Assembly: GCA_029866965.1 (NCBI GenBank)
Contig: CP123444.1
Location: forward strand, 2,335,501 to 2,399,500
From: Flavobacteriaceae bacterium YJPT1-3
GTDB lineage: Bacteria; Bacteroidota; Bacteroidia; Flavobacteriales; Flavobacteriaceae
DNA length: 64,000 bases
Reading direction: 5' to 3'
Shown: piece by piece, positions 1 to 7,259 of the stretch
How the letters are laid out: each line of letters opens with the position of its first letter
Position numbering within the stretch: the first letter of the stretch is position 1
Translations under genes and position numbers: made by a program
The notes under the pieces: model-generated
Seen by the model: only the letters and a program-made list of their open reading frames with translations
Databases searched by the model: none
Told to the model about the DNA's origin: nothing

Positions 1-608
1 CAGCTCTGCCATTTCAGTTTGAATTTTTTCTCTTCGTGTGGGGTCACCGTGGGACCCGAATGATTGCTCAAGTCTAAGGTGAAGCAAATATTTTGATTGT
101 ACTCCTTCTCGCGAAGGACAATCTCAGCCGTGTAAGTGCCAGCTCCTAATTTAGAAGTGTCTAAAGACATCAGCACACGCTCTGAGCCGTGGGGAGGCAA
201 GCTGACTTGCTGTTTATTGAGCTGGGGTTGGCTATTTGCGGTATTACCATCCTGATCGTGCAGGGGTCGTAGACCTACGCGATACGTTTTTTCCACATCG
301 CAGGGATTGCTCACCTGGAATGGAACGATAATGCGCTCACCCATCATGGCTTTGCGATGGATGCTGGCGATGCAATGCGGCGGGCATTCCTCTTTGGGCG
401 GACAGCAATGATCACTGTTAAACATACTTTGGACGGGGGCCATCAAATTGCTGCTCATTTGGGATACGCGTTGTGCAGTGCCCGAATTGTTTTGCAAGAC
501 ATTATCGATCAGGGTTCCGTAGAAGTCTAGCGACATATCCGTGAGGTTTTGAATATTATTCATGACGGTATCGCTAAAGACATTGGATTGTAAGTTTCTT
601 TTCTCCAT
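1..608 (-). CDS. Unrecognised cytosolic protein, 3' end cut by window (partial)
   Basis: An open frame starts at ATG 608-606 and runs off the left edge without a stop, giving 202 residues. The first ~65 residues are polar and look helical, phasin-like in character only. A Cys-rich linker follows (HCCPPKEECPPHC, residues 67-79: CC-x5-C-x3-C). Then comes a beta-rich region resembling an Ig-like or NEW3-type sandwich (phrases such as IVPFQVSNPC and LGAGTYTAEIVL). No signal peptide or membrane segment is visible, so it is probably cytosolic. It is the third gene of a minus-strand operon, 16 bp after the 625-1395 gene. I do not recognise the family; an inclusion or granule-coat role is only a guess. 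Confidence 0.7.
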   Translation of the reverse strand, partial: MEKRNLQSNVFSDTVMNNIQNLTDMSLDFYGTLIDNVLQNNSGTAQRVSQMSSNLMAPVQSMFNSDHCCPPKEECPPHCIASIHRKAMMGERIIVPFQVSNPCDVEKTYRVGLRPLHDQDGNTANSQPQLNKQQVSLPPHGSERVLMSLDTSKLGAGTYTAEIVLREKEYNQNICFTLDLSNHSGPTVTPHEEKKFKLKWQS

Positions 609-624
609 GATGTTCTATTTAAGT

Positions 625-1395
625 TTAGGCCGTATGTGATTTAAAGGTCATTGCGATCTCTTCATCCCAAAAGCGCAGCAGCAGATCGTAATCGTTTTTC
701 TCTTGGGCTTGTTTAGGAAGGGTCACCTCGATCTCGACCAACATGGACTGACCCGTTTCGATGATCTTACCGGCTTGCTTGACCTCAGACCGGGCCCAGT
801 CCGGTAAATGTTCTTTCAAATTTTGGGTGACATGATCCATGGTAGCTGTAAAGCCTTCTTCAGGATCCTTTCGAAAACCATATCCAAATGCTCTGCATAA
901 TAAGTCCATATCCAAGGGCGCCACATGTTTGACCTCTGGGATTTGAAAAGGCATATTTCCGGTGTTCGTTACCGTAAGTTGTGCCAGATGCTTGGTACCT
1001 GCAGCGGTGCCTTGAAAGGTAAAGCTGCTGGGTTGGATGTCAATGGCAATGAGTGGCTGTACCACCATTTTGACTTTTTGCTGTTTACCTCCCAAAGTAA
1101 TGTACTGATCATAGGTTCCTGGTGGAGTGTCTATGGGTAAAGAAATTGAGATGTTCTCTAGTCTAGATTCTCCCGCCCTTAGCCTGGTATTGACATAGAG
1201 GGGAGCTTCATCAACACTCTTTGTTTTTTTCGTCTTCGTGGGCTTGAGATCGATAAAGCGAAGCCGGGCAGAATCATCATTCCTATTGTGGAGTTGCACA
1301 CTACCGGACAGTCGACCCGGGGGGCCGTTAAGAATGATCTCCTTTTGATCGGTTTCGATCTGTTCCAAAATGGAATCTGGGACTTTTGACAACAT
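625..1395 (-). CDS. Unrecognised Ig-like sandwich protein, 256 aa
   Basis: Middle gene of the 0-2 kb minus operon. The protein has two beta-rich halves. Residues ~20-110 contain GSVQLHNRND and LPIDTPPGTYD, a pattern seen in Ig-like/COG1470-type sandwiches. Residues ~115-256 contain QLTVTNTGNMPFQIP, then an insertion (LCRAFGYGFRKDPEEGF), then a final strand pair. No signal peptide is seen. Its layout parallels the beta part of the downstream gene, so the two may be diverged partners of one assembly. Start ATG at 1395, 12 bp after the stop of the upstream gene. Function unknown. Confidence 0.75.
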   Translation of the reverse strand: MLSKVPDSILEQIETDQKEIILNGPPGRLSGSVQLHNRNDDSARLRFIDLKPTKTKKTKSVDEAPLYVNTRLRAGESRLENISISLPIDTPPGTYDQYITLGGKQQKVKMVVQPLIAIDIQPSSFTFQGTAAGTKHLAQLTVTNTGNMPFQIPEVKHVAPLDMDLLCRAFGYGFRKDPEEGFTATMDHVTQNLKEHLPDWARSEVKQAGKIIETGQSMLVEIEVTLPKQAQEKNDYDLLLRFWDEEIAMTFKSHTA

Positions 1396-1407
1396 GAGGT
1401 GTATATT

Positions 1408-1881
1408 TTAACCTTCCGGTTCGTTAGGATTTCGCCCTGGGAAAGGCCGGGTGTCTGGCTTACAGCAAGGATCCTCTTCACAACGCTCCGCAGCAGTAGG
1501 GATGTAGGGCTCGGTAATGATTTGACTTTCTCCCCCCATACAGATACTGAAGAATTCAATACCCATCATTTTAAAGCAAACATTGGAGTAATTGGGAATG
1601 CGTACCCGTTGTTTCATGAGGTCTTTGATATCGTCCAGCGTAAATCGAGGAAGATTCAGAATTTCAGTGGCTACCGGTTCTTTGGAATCTCCGGTGAGCT
1701 TCAGAGTATTGGTCGTGGTCAGGCTTCCACTGATCTCATTTTTTACCGAACCGGATAACTCGGTTTCCAACTTGCCGGAGTGACGAGCATCCATGCCTCC
1801 CGAGAGCTGGGTATCCAGGTCAAAAGGACGTATGGGGTTTAAGTTATGAGTGTAGCTGGTGGGTATTTTGGGTGTACTCAT
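1408..1881 (-). CDS. Unrecognised protein with SG octapeptide repeats, 157 aa
   Basis: First gene of the 0-2 kb minus operon. Residues 21-54 hold four 8-residue units each centred on Ser-Gly (SG at 27-28, 35-36, 43-44, 51-52), with a looser fifth (TG at 63-64). The unit reads roughly xx(E/Q)LSGSx. A conserved-looking segment follows (FTLDDIKDLMKQRV), then a hydrophobic stretch (FKMMGIEFFSICMGG), then a Cys/Pro-rich tail (RCEEDPCCKPDTRP). The tail shares the CC-Pro style with the third gene of the operon. No signal peptide. Function unknown; the repeats suggest a structural or binding surface. Confidence 0.72.
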   Translation of the reverse strand: MSTPKIPTSYTHNLNPIRPFDLDTQLSGGMDARHSGKLETELSGSVKNEISGSLTTTNTLKLTGDSKEPVATEILNLPRFTLDDIKDLMKQRVRIPNYSNVCFKMMGIEFFSICMGGESQIITEPYIPTAAERCEEDPCCKPDTRPFPGRNPNEPEG

Positions 1882-1884
1882 CCT

Positions 1885-1951
1885 AGGTGGTTATTGGTTA
1901 TGGTTCACCTAAGGTAGTTAAAAAAATGTAAAAAAAGAAGTATAACTACCT
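1885..1951. promoter_or_regulatory. Inverted repeats upstream of the 0-2 kb operon
   Basis: AGGTAGTTA at 1912-1920 is matched by its exact reverse complement TAACTACCT at 1943-1951, separated by 22 bp of A-rich DNA. A shorter pair, AGGTG/CACCT, lies at 1885-1889 and 1905-1909, nearer the start codon at 1881. The position just upstream of a minus-strand operon suits an operator or a leader hairpin. No perfect TAnnTTTG element was found for this operon. Confidence 0.4.
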
Positions 1952-2089
1952 AAAAAATAGGAAGTTATAAATTTTGTTTATACTTGTAATAAATTGACTT
2001 CTTACTAAAATTTCAGTTGTTTCAGCCGAATTGACCATTCTTACTTTTAAACACTGACCAAAGTCATATTTCGGATTAGATGTGCACTA

Positions 2090-2097
2090 TACATTTG
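2090..2097 (+). promoter_or_regulatory. Candidate -7 element (TACATTTG)
   Basis: TACATTTG matches the Bacteroidota -7 consensus TAnnTTTG exactly and lies 25 bp before the start of the small membrane protein gene at 2123. The -33 region is only TTT, not TTG, so the promoter call is tentative. Confidence 0.42.
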
Positions 2098-2122
2098 TCT
2101 CAAACCTTTTAAAACAACCGTT

Positions 2123-2410
2123 ATGAGCACACTAGCACACTTAGAGAAAGACTTCAATGATCATATTATGGGATATTCAGCCATTGGCATTATTATCTCT
2201 ACCTGTTTGGGAGGAATAGCCGTGATGGAAGCCTTGACTTTTGGCAATGGATTAGTACCTATGTTTTTTGTTTTATTGGCCGTTTCAATTTGTGCAGCTC
2301 ATAATGCAGCCATTCTTACCGTTCAAAAACCCACGATTATTTTTCGACTACTTGTTGCCAGTACGGTAATCAATTCACTAATTATTGTAGGCGCTTTACT
2401 TCTGAGCTAA
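2123..2410 (+). CDS. Small integral membrane protein, 95 aa, unknown function
   Basis: A short polar N-terminus (about 15 residues) is followed by three hydrophobic segments at about residues 17-38, 43-62 and 70-94, so this is a three-helix inner-membrane protein. It has no cysteine-based or metal motif that I can name. It appears monocistronic: a -7-like element precedes it and a strong terminator follows 57 bp after the stop. I do not recognise a characterised family. Confidence 0.72.
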   Translation: MSTLAHLEKDFNDHIMGYSAIGIIISTCLGGIAVMEALTFGNGLVPMFFVLLAVSICAAHNAAILTVQKPTIIFRLLVASTVINSLIIVGALLLS

Positions 2411-2466
2411 ACTGTCTCTGGCAATTATAAGAAACAAAAAGTACCAAACGAAACGACCATAACTTG

Positions 2467-2493
2467 AAAGTCCGCTTGATAGCGGACTTTTTT
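2467..2493 (+). terminator. Rho-independent terminator
   Basis: The stem AAAGTCCGC/GCGGACTTT (2467-2475 with 2482-2490) is followed by a T run. It ends the transcript of the small membrane protein. Confidence 0.85.
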
Positions 2494-2564
2494 GCGATTC
2501 ATAGAATTTTATTTAAACCTTTTCATGCATTTCGATTCCAAGCATAAACGAAAAAGCTCAAATT

Positions 2565-2975
2565 ATGCAAACACAATTTCGCAAAGAAGCGGTTTTGATT
2601 GTTCTACTGATCATTGGTCTTACAGGATCAGGATTCATGGAAGCCCCAATGGTGGACGACTGGCAACGGCTGGGTTCCCGAAAAGTCAATTATCTATTGG
2701 ATCGTGACGTGATCAAGGTGACTCGAAACGAGGGTACATTCACGAAACTGAAAATCAAAGTAACCGGAGGATCTTTAAACATGCATAGGATCATTGTGCA
2801 CTACGGAAACGGAACCCGTGATGTGCTGCTAGTCAAAGAAAATTTTAGACGCGGTGGAAGAACACGAGTGCTAGACTTGCGAGGCAATCAGCGGGTGATT
2901 CGGGATGTCATTTTTTATTACGACACCAAAGATCGTTCACGTCGGCGAGCCACGGTGCACTTATATGCGCGGTAA
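2565..2975 (+). CDS. Secreted DUF2541-like beta protein, 136 aa
   Basis: An N-terminal hydrophobic segment (VLIVLLIIGLTGSG, residues ~10-23) looks like a signal peptide or anchor. The mature part is beta-rich with the order W-x-x-LG, VNYLLDRDVIKV, LKIKVTGGSLNMHRIIVHYGNG, DLRGNQRVIRDVIFYYD. That order resembles DUF2541-type exported proteins (the YaaI kind), which have no established biochemical role. The C-terminus is Arg-rich (RSRRRATVHLYAR). Stand-alone gene, convergent with the cupin gene. Family call is by pattern only. Confidence 0.65.
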   Translation: MQTQFRKEAVLIVLLIIGLTGSGFMEAPMVDDWQRLGSRKVNYLLDRDVIKVTRNEGTFTKLKIKVTGGSLNMHRIIVHYGNGTRDVLLVKENFRRGGRTRVLDLRGNQRVIRDVIFYYDTKDRSRRRATVHLYAR

Positions 2976-2998
2976 GAGGTACTCAGGAGTCGCATGAT

Positions 2999-3469
2999 TC
3001 AATTCAAGAGCGCTGCTACCCGATCATAGTCCTCCTGAGTTAAAACTTCCGTCCAGGTCGTAGGTTGATCGCCCGAATAAAGGGCCAGATAGGTGACCGA
3101 ACTGGTTTTACTGGAAGCATGCCAATGTTCGGTATTGGGTTTACAGCTGATTACATCCCCAACCCGCATCCGAATTGGTTGTTTACCACGTTCCTGATAA
3201 TATCCTTCTCCTTCAACCACAATCAATACCTGCGGTGATTGGTGCTTATGCCAGTCTAAGGTGGAATTGGCTTTAAACGTTGCTTTGGTCAGGTGATAGT
3301 CGGCCTCAAGGTCGTCATTGAGAAGTCCGTTAAGCCAGGCATCCCCTAAATAATGCGCGTTTGGTGCTCGATTTCCTAAGGTGTGGTAGGATGCCACTTG
3401 GTAATCCTCAGTTTGTGCGAGTAAAGTAAAAGGAATGCAGAGCAAGAGGATGAGTAGCGATCGTATCAT
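2999..3469 (-). CDS. Exported cupin-domain protein
   Basis: 156 residues beginning with a clear signal peptide (MIRSLLILLLCIPFTLLAQ). The cupin core spans about residues 60-140. DWHKHQSPQVLIVVEGEGYY supplies the metal-binding His pair and Glu region, and GDVISCKPNTEHWH supplies the second cupin motif with its His. This is the single-domain conserved beta-barrel type. Members bind a divalent metal; the substrate cannot be told from sequence. Periplasmic location is inferred from the signal. Convergent with the 2565 gene, 23 bp apart. Confidence 0.8.
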   Translation of the reverse strand: MIRSLLILLLCIPFTLLAQTEDYQVASYHTLGNRAPNAHYLGDAWLNGLLNDDLEADYHLTKATFKANSTLDWHKHQSPQVLIVVEGEGYYQERGKQPIRMRVGDVISCKPNTEHWHASSKTSSVTYLALYSGDQPTTWTEVLTQEDYDRVAALLN

Positions 3470-3608
3470 GATTTTCTTTTTTAATTAAATATAGCAAAAT
3501 AAGGGAATTAGAAGGATAAGCTATTTAGTGGGACGCTGTTCCCCCAACTGAAACCGGGCTTTTGTCGCTTTTGATTGCAAATTAAAAGAGTATTATAGCT
3601 AGTGCAGA

Positions 3609-3786
3609 ATTATCCTTCGGCTGATCCTGACAGGAAGTTGTGGTACTTCAATTGTTCACTAAACGTGCTTGCTTATTGTCCAGGATTATCCTTCGGCTGA
3701 TCCTGACAGGAAGTTGTGGCACTTCAATTGTTCACTAAACGTGCTTGATTATTGTCCAGGATTATCCTTCGGCTGATCCTGACAGC
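3609..3786. repeat. 76-bp tandem direct repeat, 2.3 copies
   Basis: Copies start at 3609, 3685 and 3761, exactly 76 bp apart. The first two are full length and differ at only a few positions (for example GGTAC against GGCAC). The third stops after about 26 bp, where the sequence turns into an AGCAC/GTGCT hairpin. Each full unit contains short dyads, including AGGAT/ATCCT and GAAGT/ACTTC. Confidence 0.85.
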
Positions 3787-3885
3787 ACTCCGTGCTGAAA
3801 ATCAACAAAAGAAAACTCGTCTTCAAAAAACATCAGCCCGCTATGTTTTTTGGTACGTTTCGTTTTCAACTTTTTGTTGATTTAT

Positions 3886-3904
3886 TCGTGATCACAGCAG
3901 GATT
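3886..3904. repeat. Copy of the tRNA-Arg 3' end
   Basis: The 19 bases here match 4048-4066, which cover the 3' end of the tRNA and its first flanking bases, at 18 of 19 positions and in the same orientation. This could be an attachment-site remnant or the relic of a decayed tandem tRNA copy. Confidence 0.55.
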
Positions 3905-4010
3905 AGATATCCTTAACGCTTAATGTTGCAATTAAGAAACCGTGAAGCTGTCGCTTCATGTTTTTTTATTCCTTTTGCTTACAAAAGCGAGCTTTTGACG
4001 CATTACGAAA

Positions 4011-4040
4011 TAAAAAAAACCGTGCCATTGGCACGGTTTC
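4011..4040 (-). terminator. Terminator of tRNA-Arg
   Basis: On the minus strand the stem AAACCGTGCC/GGCACGGTTT with loop CAAT or AATG is followed by eight T residues, directly downstream of the tRNA 3' end. Confidence 0.8.
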
Positions 4041-4050
4041 TTGAGTGTCG

Positions 4051-4124
4051 TGATCGCAGCAGGATTCGAACCTGCGACCGTCTGCTTAGAAGGCAGATGC
4101 TCTATCCAGCTGAGCTATGCGACC
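4051..4124 (-). tRNA. tRNA-Arg (anticodon UCU)
   Basis: The cloverleaf reads on the minus strand. Acceptor stem GGTCGCA pairs with TGCGATC (one G-U). D arm is GCTC...GAGC. Anticodon stem TCTGC/GCAGA holds loop CTTCTAA, giving anticodon TCT. T arm GCAGG-TTCGAAT-CCTGC is canonical. Discriminator base is A, and CCA is not encoded (CGA follows). It decodes AGA. The transcript has a leader of about 70 nt after the promoter and a strong terminator. Confidence 0.96.
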
Positions 4125-4175
4125 CTGTGAAGTATAGCGAAGCTGCCAGTCCGTCCGCAGCGAAGCGAAGCCGGA

Positions 4176-4187
4176 AGCTATGCGACC
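4176..4187. repeat. 12-bp copy of the tRNA 5' end in its leader
   Basis: AGCTATGCGACC at 4176-4187 repeats the first 12 nt of the tRNA (4113-4124), 63 bp upstream in transcript terms and in the same orientation. It sits about 10 nt after the predicted transcription start, where a tRNA 5' end might be expected. Confidence 0.6.
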
Positions 4188-4204
4188 TTTTCCTTAGAGG
4201 AGTG

Positions 4205-4234
4205 CAAATATACTCACATTCTTAAAAAGGGCAA
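4205..4234 (-). promoter_or_regulatory. Bacteroidota promoter of tRNA-Arg
   Basis: On the minus strand TTG (4234-4232) is separated by exactly 19 nt from TATATTTG (4212-4205), a perfect fit to TTG-N19-TAnnTTTG, the consensus of the Bacteroidota primary sigma factor. Transcription should start near 4198. Confidence 0.85.
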
Positions 4235-4250
4235 GGTATGAAACTATTAT

Positions 4251-5438
4251 TTAGCTATTCACTTTCTGGGTGTGGAGCACCACTAATTTCTTATCGCGAT
4301 CCCGTGTGAAAAAGAGATAGTCTGGACCTCCATCTTTCCACTTCAATTGGCTTCTTAATTGAGCAACCGTTTTGGGAAAATTGCGCGTACTGATATGTGC
4401 TCGGTCCAGTAGAAGCTGTTTTCGTAAGCGTTTATCAAAGGGATATATCGCCTTTATCTCAAATTTTCTCCCCGGAAAATCAATCTCTTTATCAGCAGTA
4501 TACAAATGACTGTTCACGTGCAGCTTGCCTACCTTAAAATGCTGGCTTAGCCATTGAAATGCACCGGCTTTAAGCAAAGCGGCATGAGGCTCATAAAGAT
4601 ATTGCTGAGGGTCTTCATAAAAGGCTTCCGCATTCTCTAACTCGTCCCGACCGATGTGGATCACTTGGCTTTGGTCTTCTTGCAATAGGGCTATGATGAT
4701 TTTGGGTGTGCCTTCCATTGTTTCGCTTCGAATATCCCATACTAATTCTTTAACCTCCTGATCTACAGCGATAATGTGAATCGCATGTACCTGGTTCAAC
4801 TCCTGGAGTCCAGCTTGGAGGTCAAGCATGGGAGAGGTTTTCACCAATAATCGACCAGTCTTCGTCAACAGGGCATCTAAATGTTCAGGCACATTGGGGA
4901 TACAATCACCCAACAAGAACACTTTCTGGCGTTGTGCATCCCGACGGGAGGGATCAATATATAATACATCGTAGAGCTCTTCACTATTTAAAAGGTGTTC
5001 AAGTCCGTCGCCCGCAGTGATGGTGACATGATCGATCCCCATCACGGCGAAATTATGCCGGACCAAAGTGGCCAGCTCAGGATTTAGTTCAAAGTAGTGC
5101 ACTTCGAGGTTTGCTTTCGCGAAAGCATAAGCATCCACCCCAAAACCGCCGGTCAGATCAGCAATTTTTTGATGCTGCGTCAATGACGCTTTATAGTTAG
5201 CGGTGATTTCAGAAGAAGTCTGCTCCAGATTCAACTTAGGTGGGTAGAGTATATGGGCAATATTATACCAAGTAGGCAGTTTTTCTTTGGCTTTTTGCCT
5301 ACCGTGAATTTGTTCGATCAAAAACTTTTGATCAATTTCCGGAAAGGGATTGCTATTCAATAACAACCTTAAAATGTCTTCTTTTTCATGCGCCCTGATG
5401 AAGTCTTGAATTTCCTTATTCAAAAGCGGATGACTCAT
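4251..5438 (-). CDS. Class I SAM-dependent methyltransferase with THUMP-like domain
   Basis: 395 residues. The Rossmann methyltransferase core lies at about residues 90-240. Motif I is LTGGFGVDAYAFAKA, the acidic end of strand 2 is YFELNPE, and DVLYIDPSRRD is the motif IV region typical of RNA or DNA methyltransferases. The C-terminal third matches the THUMP-like domain found in this Bacteroidota family. It is probably an RNA methyltransferase, but the target base is unknown. The stop of the upstream AI-2E gene overlaps its ATG (TAATG), so the two are co-translated. One copy of the 14-bp palindrome (5113-5126) is embedded in motif I and read as AFAKA. Confidence 0.87.
   Translation of the reverse strand: MSHPLLNKEIQDFIRAHEKEDILRLLLNSNPFPEIDQKFLIEQIHGRQKAKEKLPTWYNIAHILYPPKLNLEQTSSEITANYKASLTQHQKIADLTGGFGVDAYAFAKANLEVHYFELNPELATLVRHNFAVMGIDHVTITAGDGLEHLLNSEELYDVLYIDPSRRDAQRQKVFLLGDCIPNVPEHLDALLTKTGRLLVKTSPMLDLQAGLQELNQVHAIHIIAVDQEVKELVWDIRSETMEGTPKIIIALLQEDQSQVIHIGRDELENAEAFYEDPQQYLYEPHAALLKAGAFQWLSQHFKVGKLHVNSHLYTADKEIDFPGRKFEIKAIYPFDKRLRKQLLLDRAHISTRNFPKTVAQLRSQLKWKDGGPDYLFFTRDRDKKLVVLHTQKVNS
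5113..5126. repeat. GCTTTCGCGAAAGC palindrome, copy 1
   Basis: Perfect 14-bp palindrome inside the THUMP-like methyltransferase gene, read as AFAKA. Confidence 0.9.
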
Positions 5439-6526
5439 TACAAATTGCGCGTTAACCCTTTAACGATCTTGTATTCGGATAAGAATTCTTTAGCGATCAC
5501 CTTAAGCGCAGTATAGGTAGGAATGGCAATGACCATCCCGATTACTCCAAATAAGAGTCCGGCGATCAGTATGGTTAAAAAAATCTCCAGAGGATGCGAT
5601 TTTACGCTGCTGCCAAAAACATAAGGCTGTATAAAAAAGTTGTCGACCACCTGCGCAATACAATATCCAATAAAAACATAAGTAATTTTTGGAAGTATAA
5701 CCGCCTGAAAATCAGCGTTTAGGTAGCCGGAAGCCGTAAATAAAAGGATGAGCGCACCACCTACCAGGGGACCAATGTAGGGCACCAGGTTCAATGTAGC
5801 GCAGAATAAGGCCACCGCCAGTGCATTTTCCACCCGAAATAGGGTTAAAACAATGGCGTACATGGCAAACATCAGCATTACCTGTATGAGTAACCCAATG
5901 AAATAGCGCGAAAGCAGATGCTTGATCTTTTCAAATATGGTCAAAAAGCGGTGTTCTTCTCCGCGATCTGAAAAGGCGAGGATCGCATTGGTCAGTATGC
6001 GACTGTCCTTTAAAAAGAAAAAGGAGATGAAGATCACTGAAAAGATCCCGAGTACTGCCGATCCTAGATTCCCGATGATGCTATTGAGAAAGCGAGGGAT
6101 CATTGCAAAATCGATGTTCTTGATGAAATCTGCTTCACGTATCCCTTCTACGATGGTCATTCGGCTTACGCCAAAGTATTCTGCAAGTTCGCCATAGATC
6201 CGATTAAGATTCAAGCGAACTTTATCAAAGTCAATTTCCGCCAGATGCTGACTTTGGGAGATGACCACTGGGATAAGTAAGGACATGATTCCGGCAATGA
6301 TTGTAATGACGAAAAGTATAGTGGTTACTGAGGCGAAGGTGTCGCTAAATTTCAACCGTAACTTTAGGAAAGCCACCACCGGACGTCCAATGAGTGAGAT
6401 TACCGCTGCGATGGCAATAAAGATCAATACACTTTGAATGATATAAAGAAATACTAGCAGTAGGGTGATTCCGCCTAAGATCGCCAGCGCGCGCAGGATG
6501 CCGTAAGCAATGGTTTTGGAAGTCAT
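5438..6526 (-). CDS. AI-2E family transporter (PF01594 type)
   Basis: 362 residues with about eight hydrophobic segments: a pair at residues 10-55, one at 65-90, a long polar loop at about 90-150, then segments from 150 to the C-terminus. The family signature PYIGPLVGG sits near residue 250, and LEIFLTILIAGLLFGVIGM lies near residues 310-335. Family members are permease-like inner-membrane proteins; substrates proposed range from autoinducer-2 to ions, and none can be assigned here. Transcribed with the downstream methyltransferase, overlapping by one base. Confidence 0.88.
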   Translation of the reverse strand: MTSKTIAYGILRALAILGGITLLLVFLYIIQSVLIFIAIAAVISLIGRPVVAFLKLRLKFSDTFASVTTILFVITIIAGIMSLLIPVVISQSQHLAEIDFDKVRLNLNRIYGELAEYFGVSRMTIVEGIREADFIKNIDFAMIPRFLNSIIGNLGSAVLGIFSVIFISFFFLKDSRILTNAILAFSDRGEEHRFLTIFEKIKHLLSRYFIGLLIQVMLMFAMYAIVLTLFRVENALAVALFCATLNLVPYIGPLVGGALILLFTASGYLNADFQAVILPKITYVFIGYCIAQVVDNFFIQPYVFGSSVKSHPLEIFLTILIAGLLFGVIGMVIAIPTYTALKVIAKEFLSEYKIVKGLTRNL

Positions 6527-6570
6527 GGGTCAAAGATAGTATAAATTGACAGCCCTTAAGTGATCTTCAT

Positions 6571-7257
6571 TCAGTGCTCAAAAGCATACTTGAGAATATT
6601 GGCGCCCATACGCAAGGCCAGGAGCCGGACCTCTTCCGGATCATTGTGAATTTCCGGATTTTCCCAACCATCACCCAAATCAGATTCAAAGGTAAAGAGC
6701 AATACCAATCGCTCCTCATAAAATAGGCCCAGCGCCTGGGCGGGTAGTCCGTCATGTTCGTGAATCTTAGGTAAACCGGATGGGAAGGAGTAAGCCGATT
6801 CAAAAATAGGGTGGTCTGCAGGTATTTCCTGTAGCTCCTGATCAGGAAAAACTTTTTTCAGTTCTTTTCTGAGGTAGGGTTCCATCCCGTAATTGTCATC
6901 GATATGTACAAAACCTCCGCTTTGTAAGTACAAGCGTAGATTCTCGGCATCCTCTTGGCTAAAAAAAATATTGCCATGGCCCGTCATAAACACCCAGGGG
7001 TATTGAAAAAGATCGATGCTGCCTACGGCCACTTCTTGGGGTTTGGCTTCAAGCGTAGTTCCAATTTCCCGGTTACAAAACGCAATTAAATTGGGCACCG
7101 CTGTTGGGTTGCTGTACCAATCTCCACCGCCCTGATATTTGAGGATGCCCAATTGTTGAGTCCATCCGGTGTACCCCAGAAAACAGAGTAGGAGAAGTGT
7201 AAGGATTGTAAGTTTTGATTGCTGCACCGACTTATTGTTTGTATCAAAATAACACAT
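6571..7257 (-). CDS. Exported DUF4159 domain protein
   Basis: 228 residues, nearly all DUF4159 after an N-terminal signal peptide (LTILTLLLLCFLGYTGWTQ). Recognisable phrases are GGGDWYSNPTAVPNL, WVFMTGHGNI, LRLYLQSGGFVHIDDNYG and DHPIFESAYSFP. The fold is glutamine-amidotransferase-like, but the family function is not established. The ATG at 7257 gives ten extra polar residues before the signal. A GTG at 7227 would give a cleaner signal peptide and leave room for divergent promoters with the DUF1223 gene starting at 7260. Confidence 0.85.
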   Translation of the reverse strand: MCYFDTNNKSVQQSKLTILTLLLLCFLGYTGWTQQLGILKYQGGGDWYSNPTAVPNLIAFCNREIGTTLEAKPQEVAVGSIDLFQYPWVFMTGHGNIFFSQEDAENLRLYLQSGGFVHIDDNYGMEPYLRKELKKVFPDQELQEIPADHPIFESAYSFPSGLPKIHEHDGLPAQALGLFYEERLVLLFTFESDLGDGWENPEIHNDPEEVRLLALRMGANILKYAFEH

Positions 7258-7259
7258 TT

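Larger units (their letters stand above)
3470..4050. other. Gene-free stretch rich in repeats and hairpins
   Basis: No credible protein gene is seen on either strand. The stretch holds a 76-bp direct repeat (2.3 copies), a hairpin AGCAC/GTGCT at 3785-3797, a long imperfect inverted repeat (AAATCAACAAA near 3798 against TTTGTTGATTT near 3872, with inner arms AAAAAACAT/ATGTTTTTT), a copy of the tRNA 3' end (3886-3904), a hairpin TGAAGC/GCTTCA followed by a T run (3943-3968), and the palindrome CAAAAGC-GA-GCTTTTG (3982-3997). The short open frame across the tRNA is not coding. Confidence 0.6.

Noticed and set aside
3609-3786. CRISPR-like array
   Set aside because: The 76-bp units are directly adjacent with no spacers, only 2.3 copies exist, and no cas gene is near.
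3923-4225. 100-residue open frame across the tRNA
   Set aside because: It covers the tRNA and its terminator on the opposite strand, so it is not a plausible gene.
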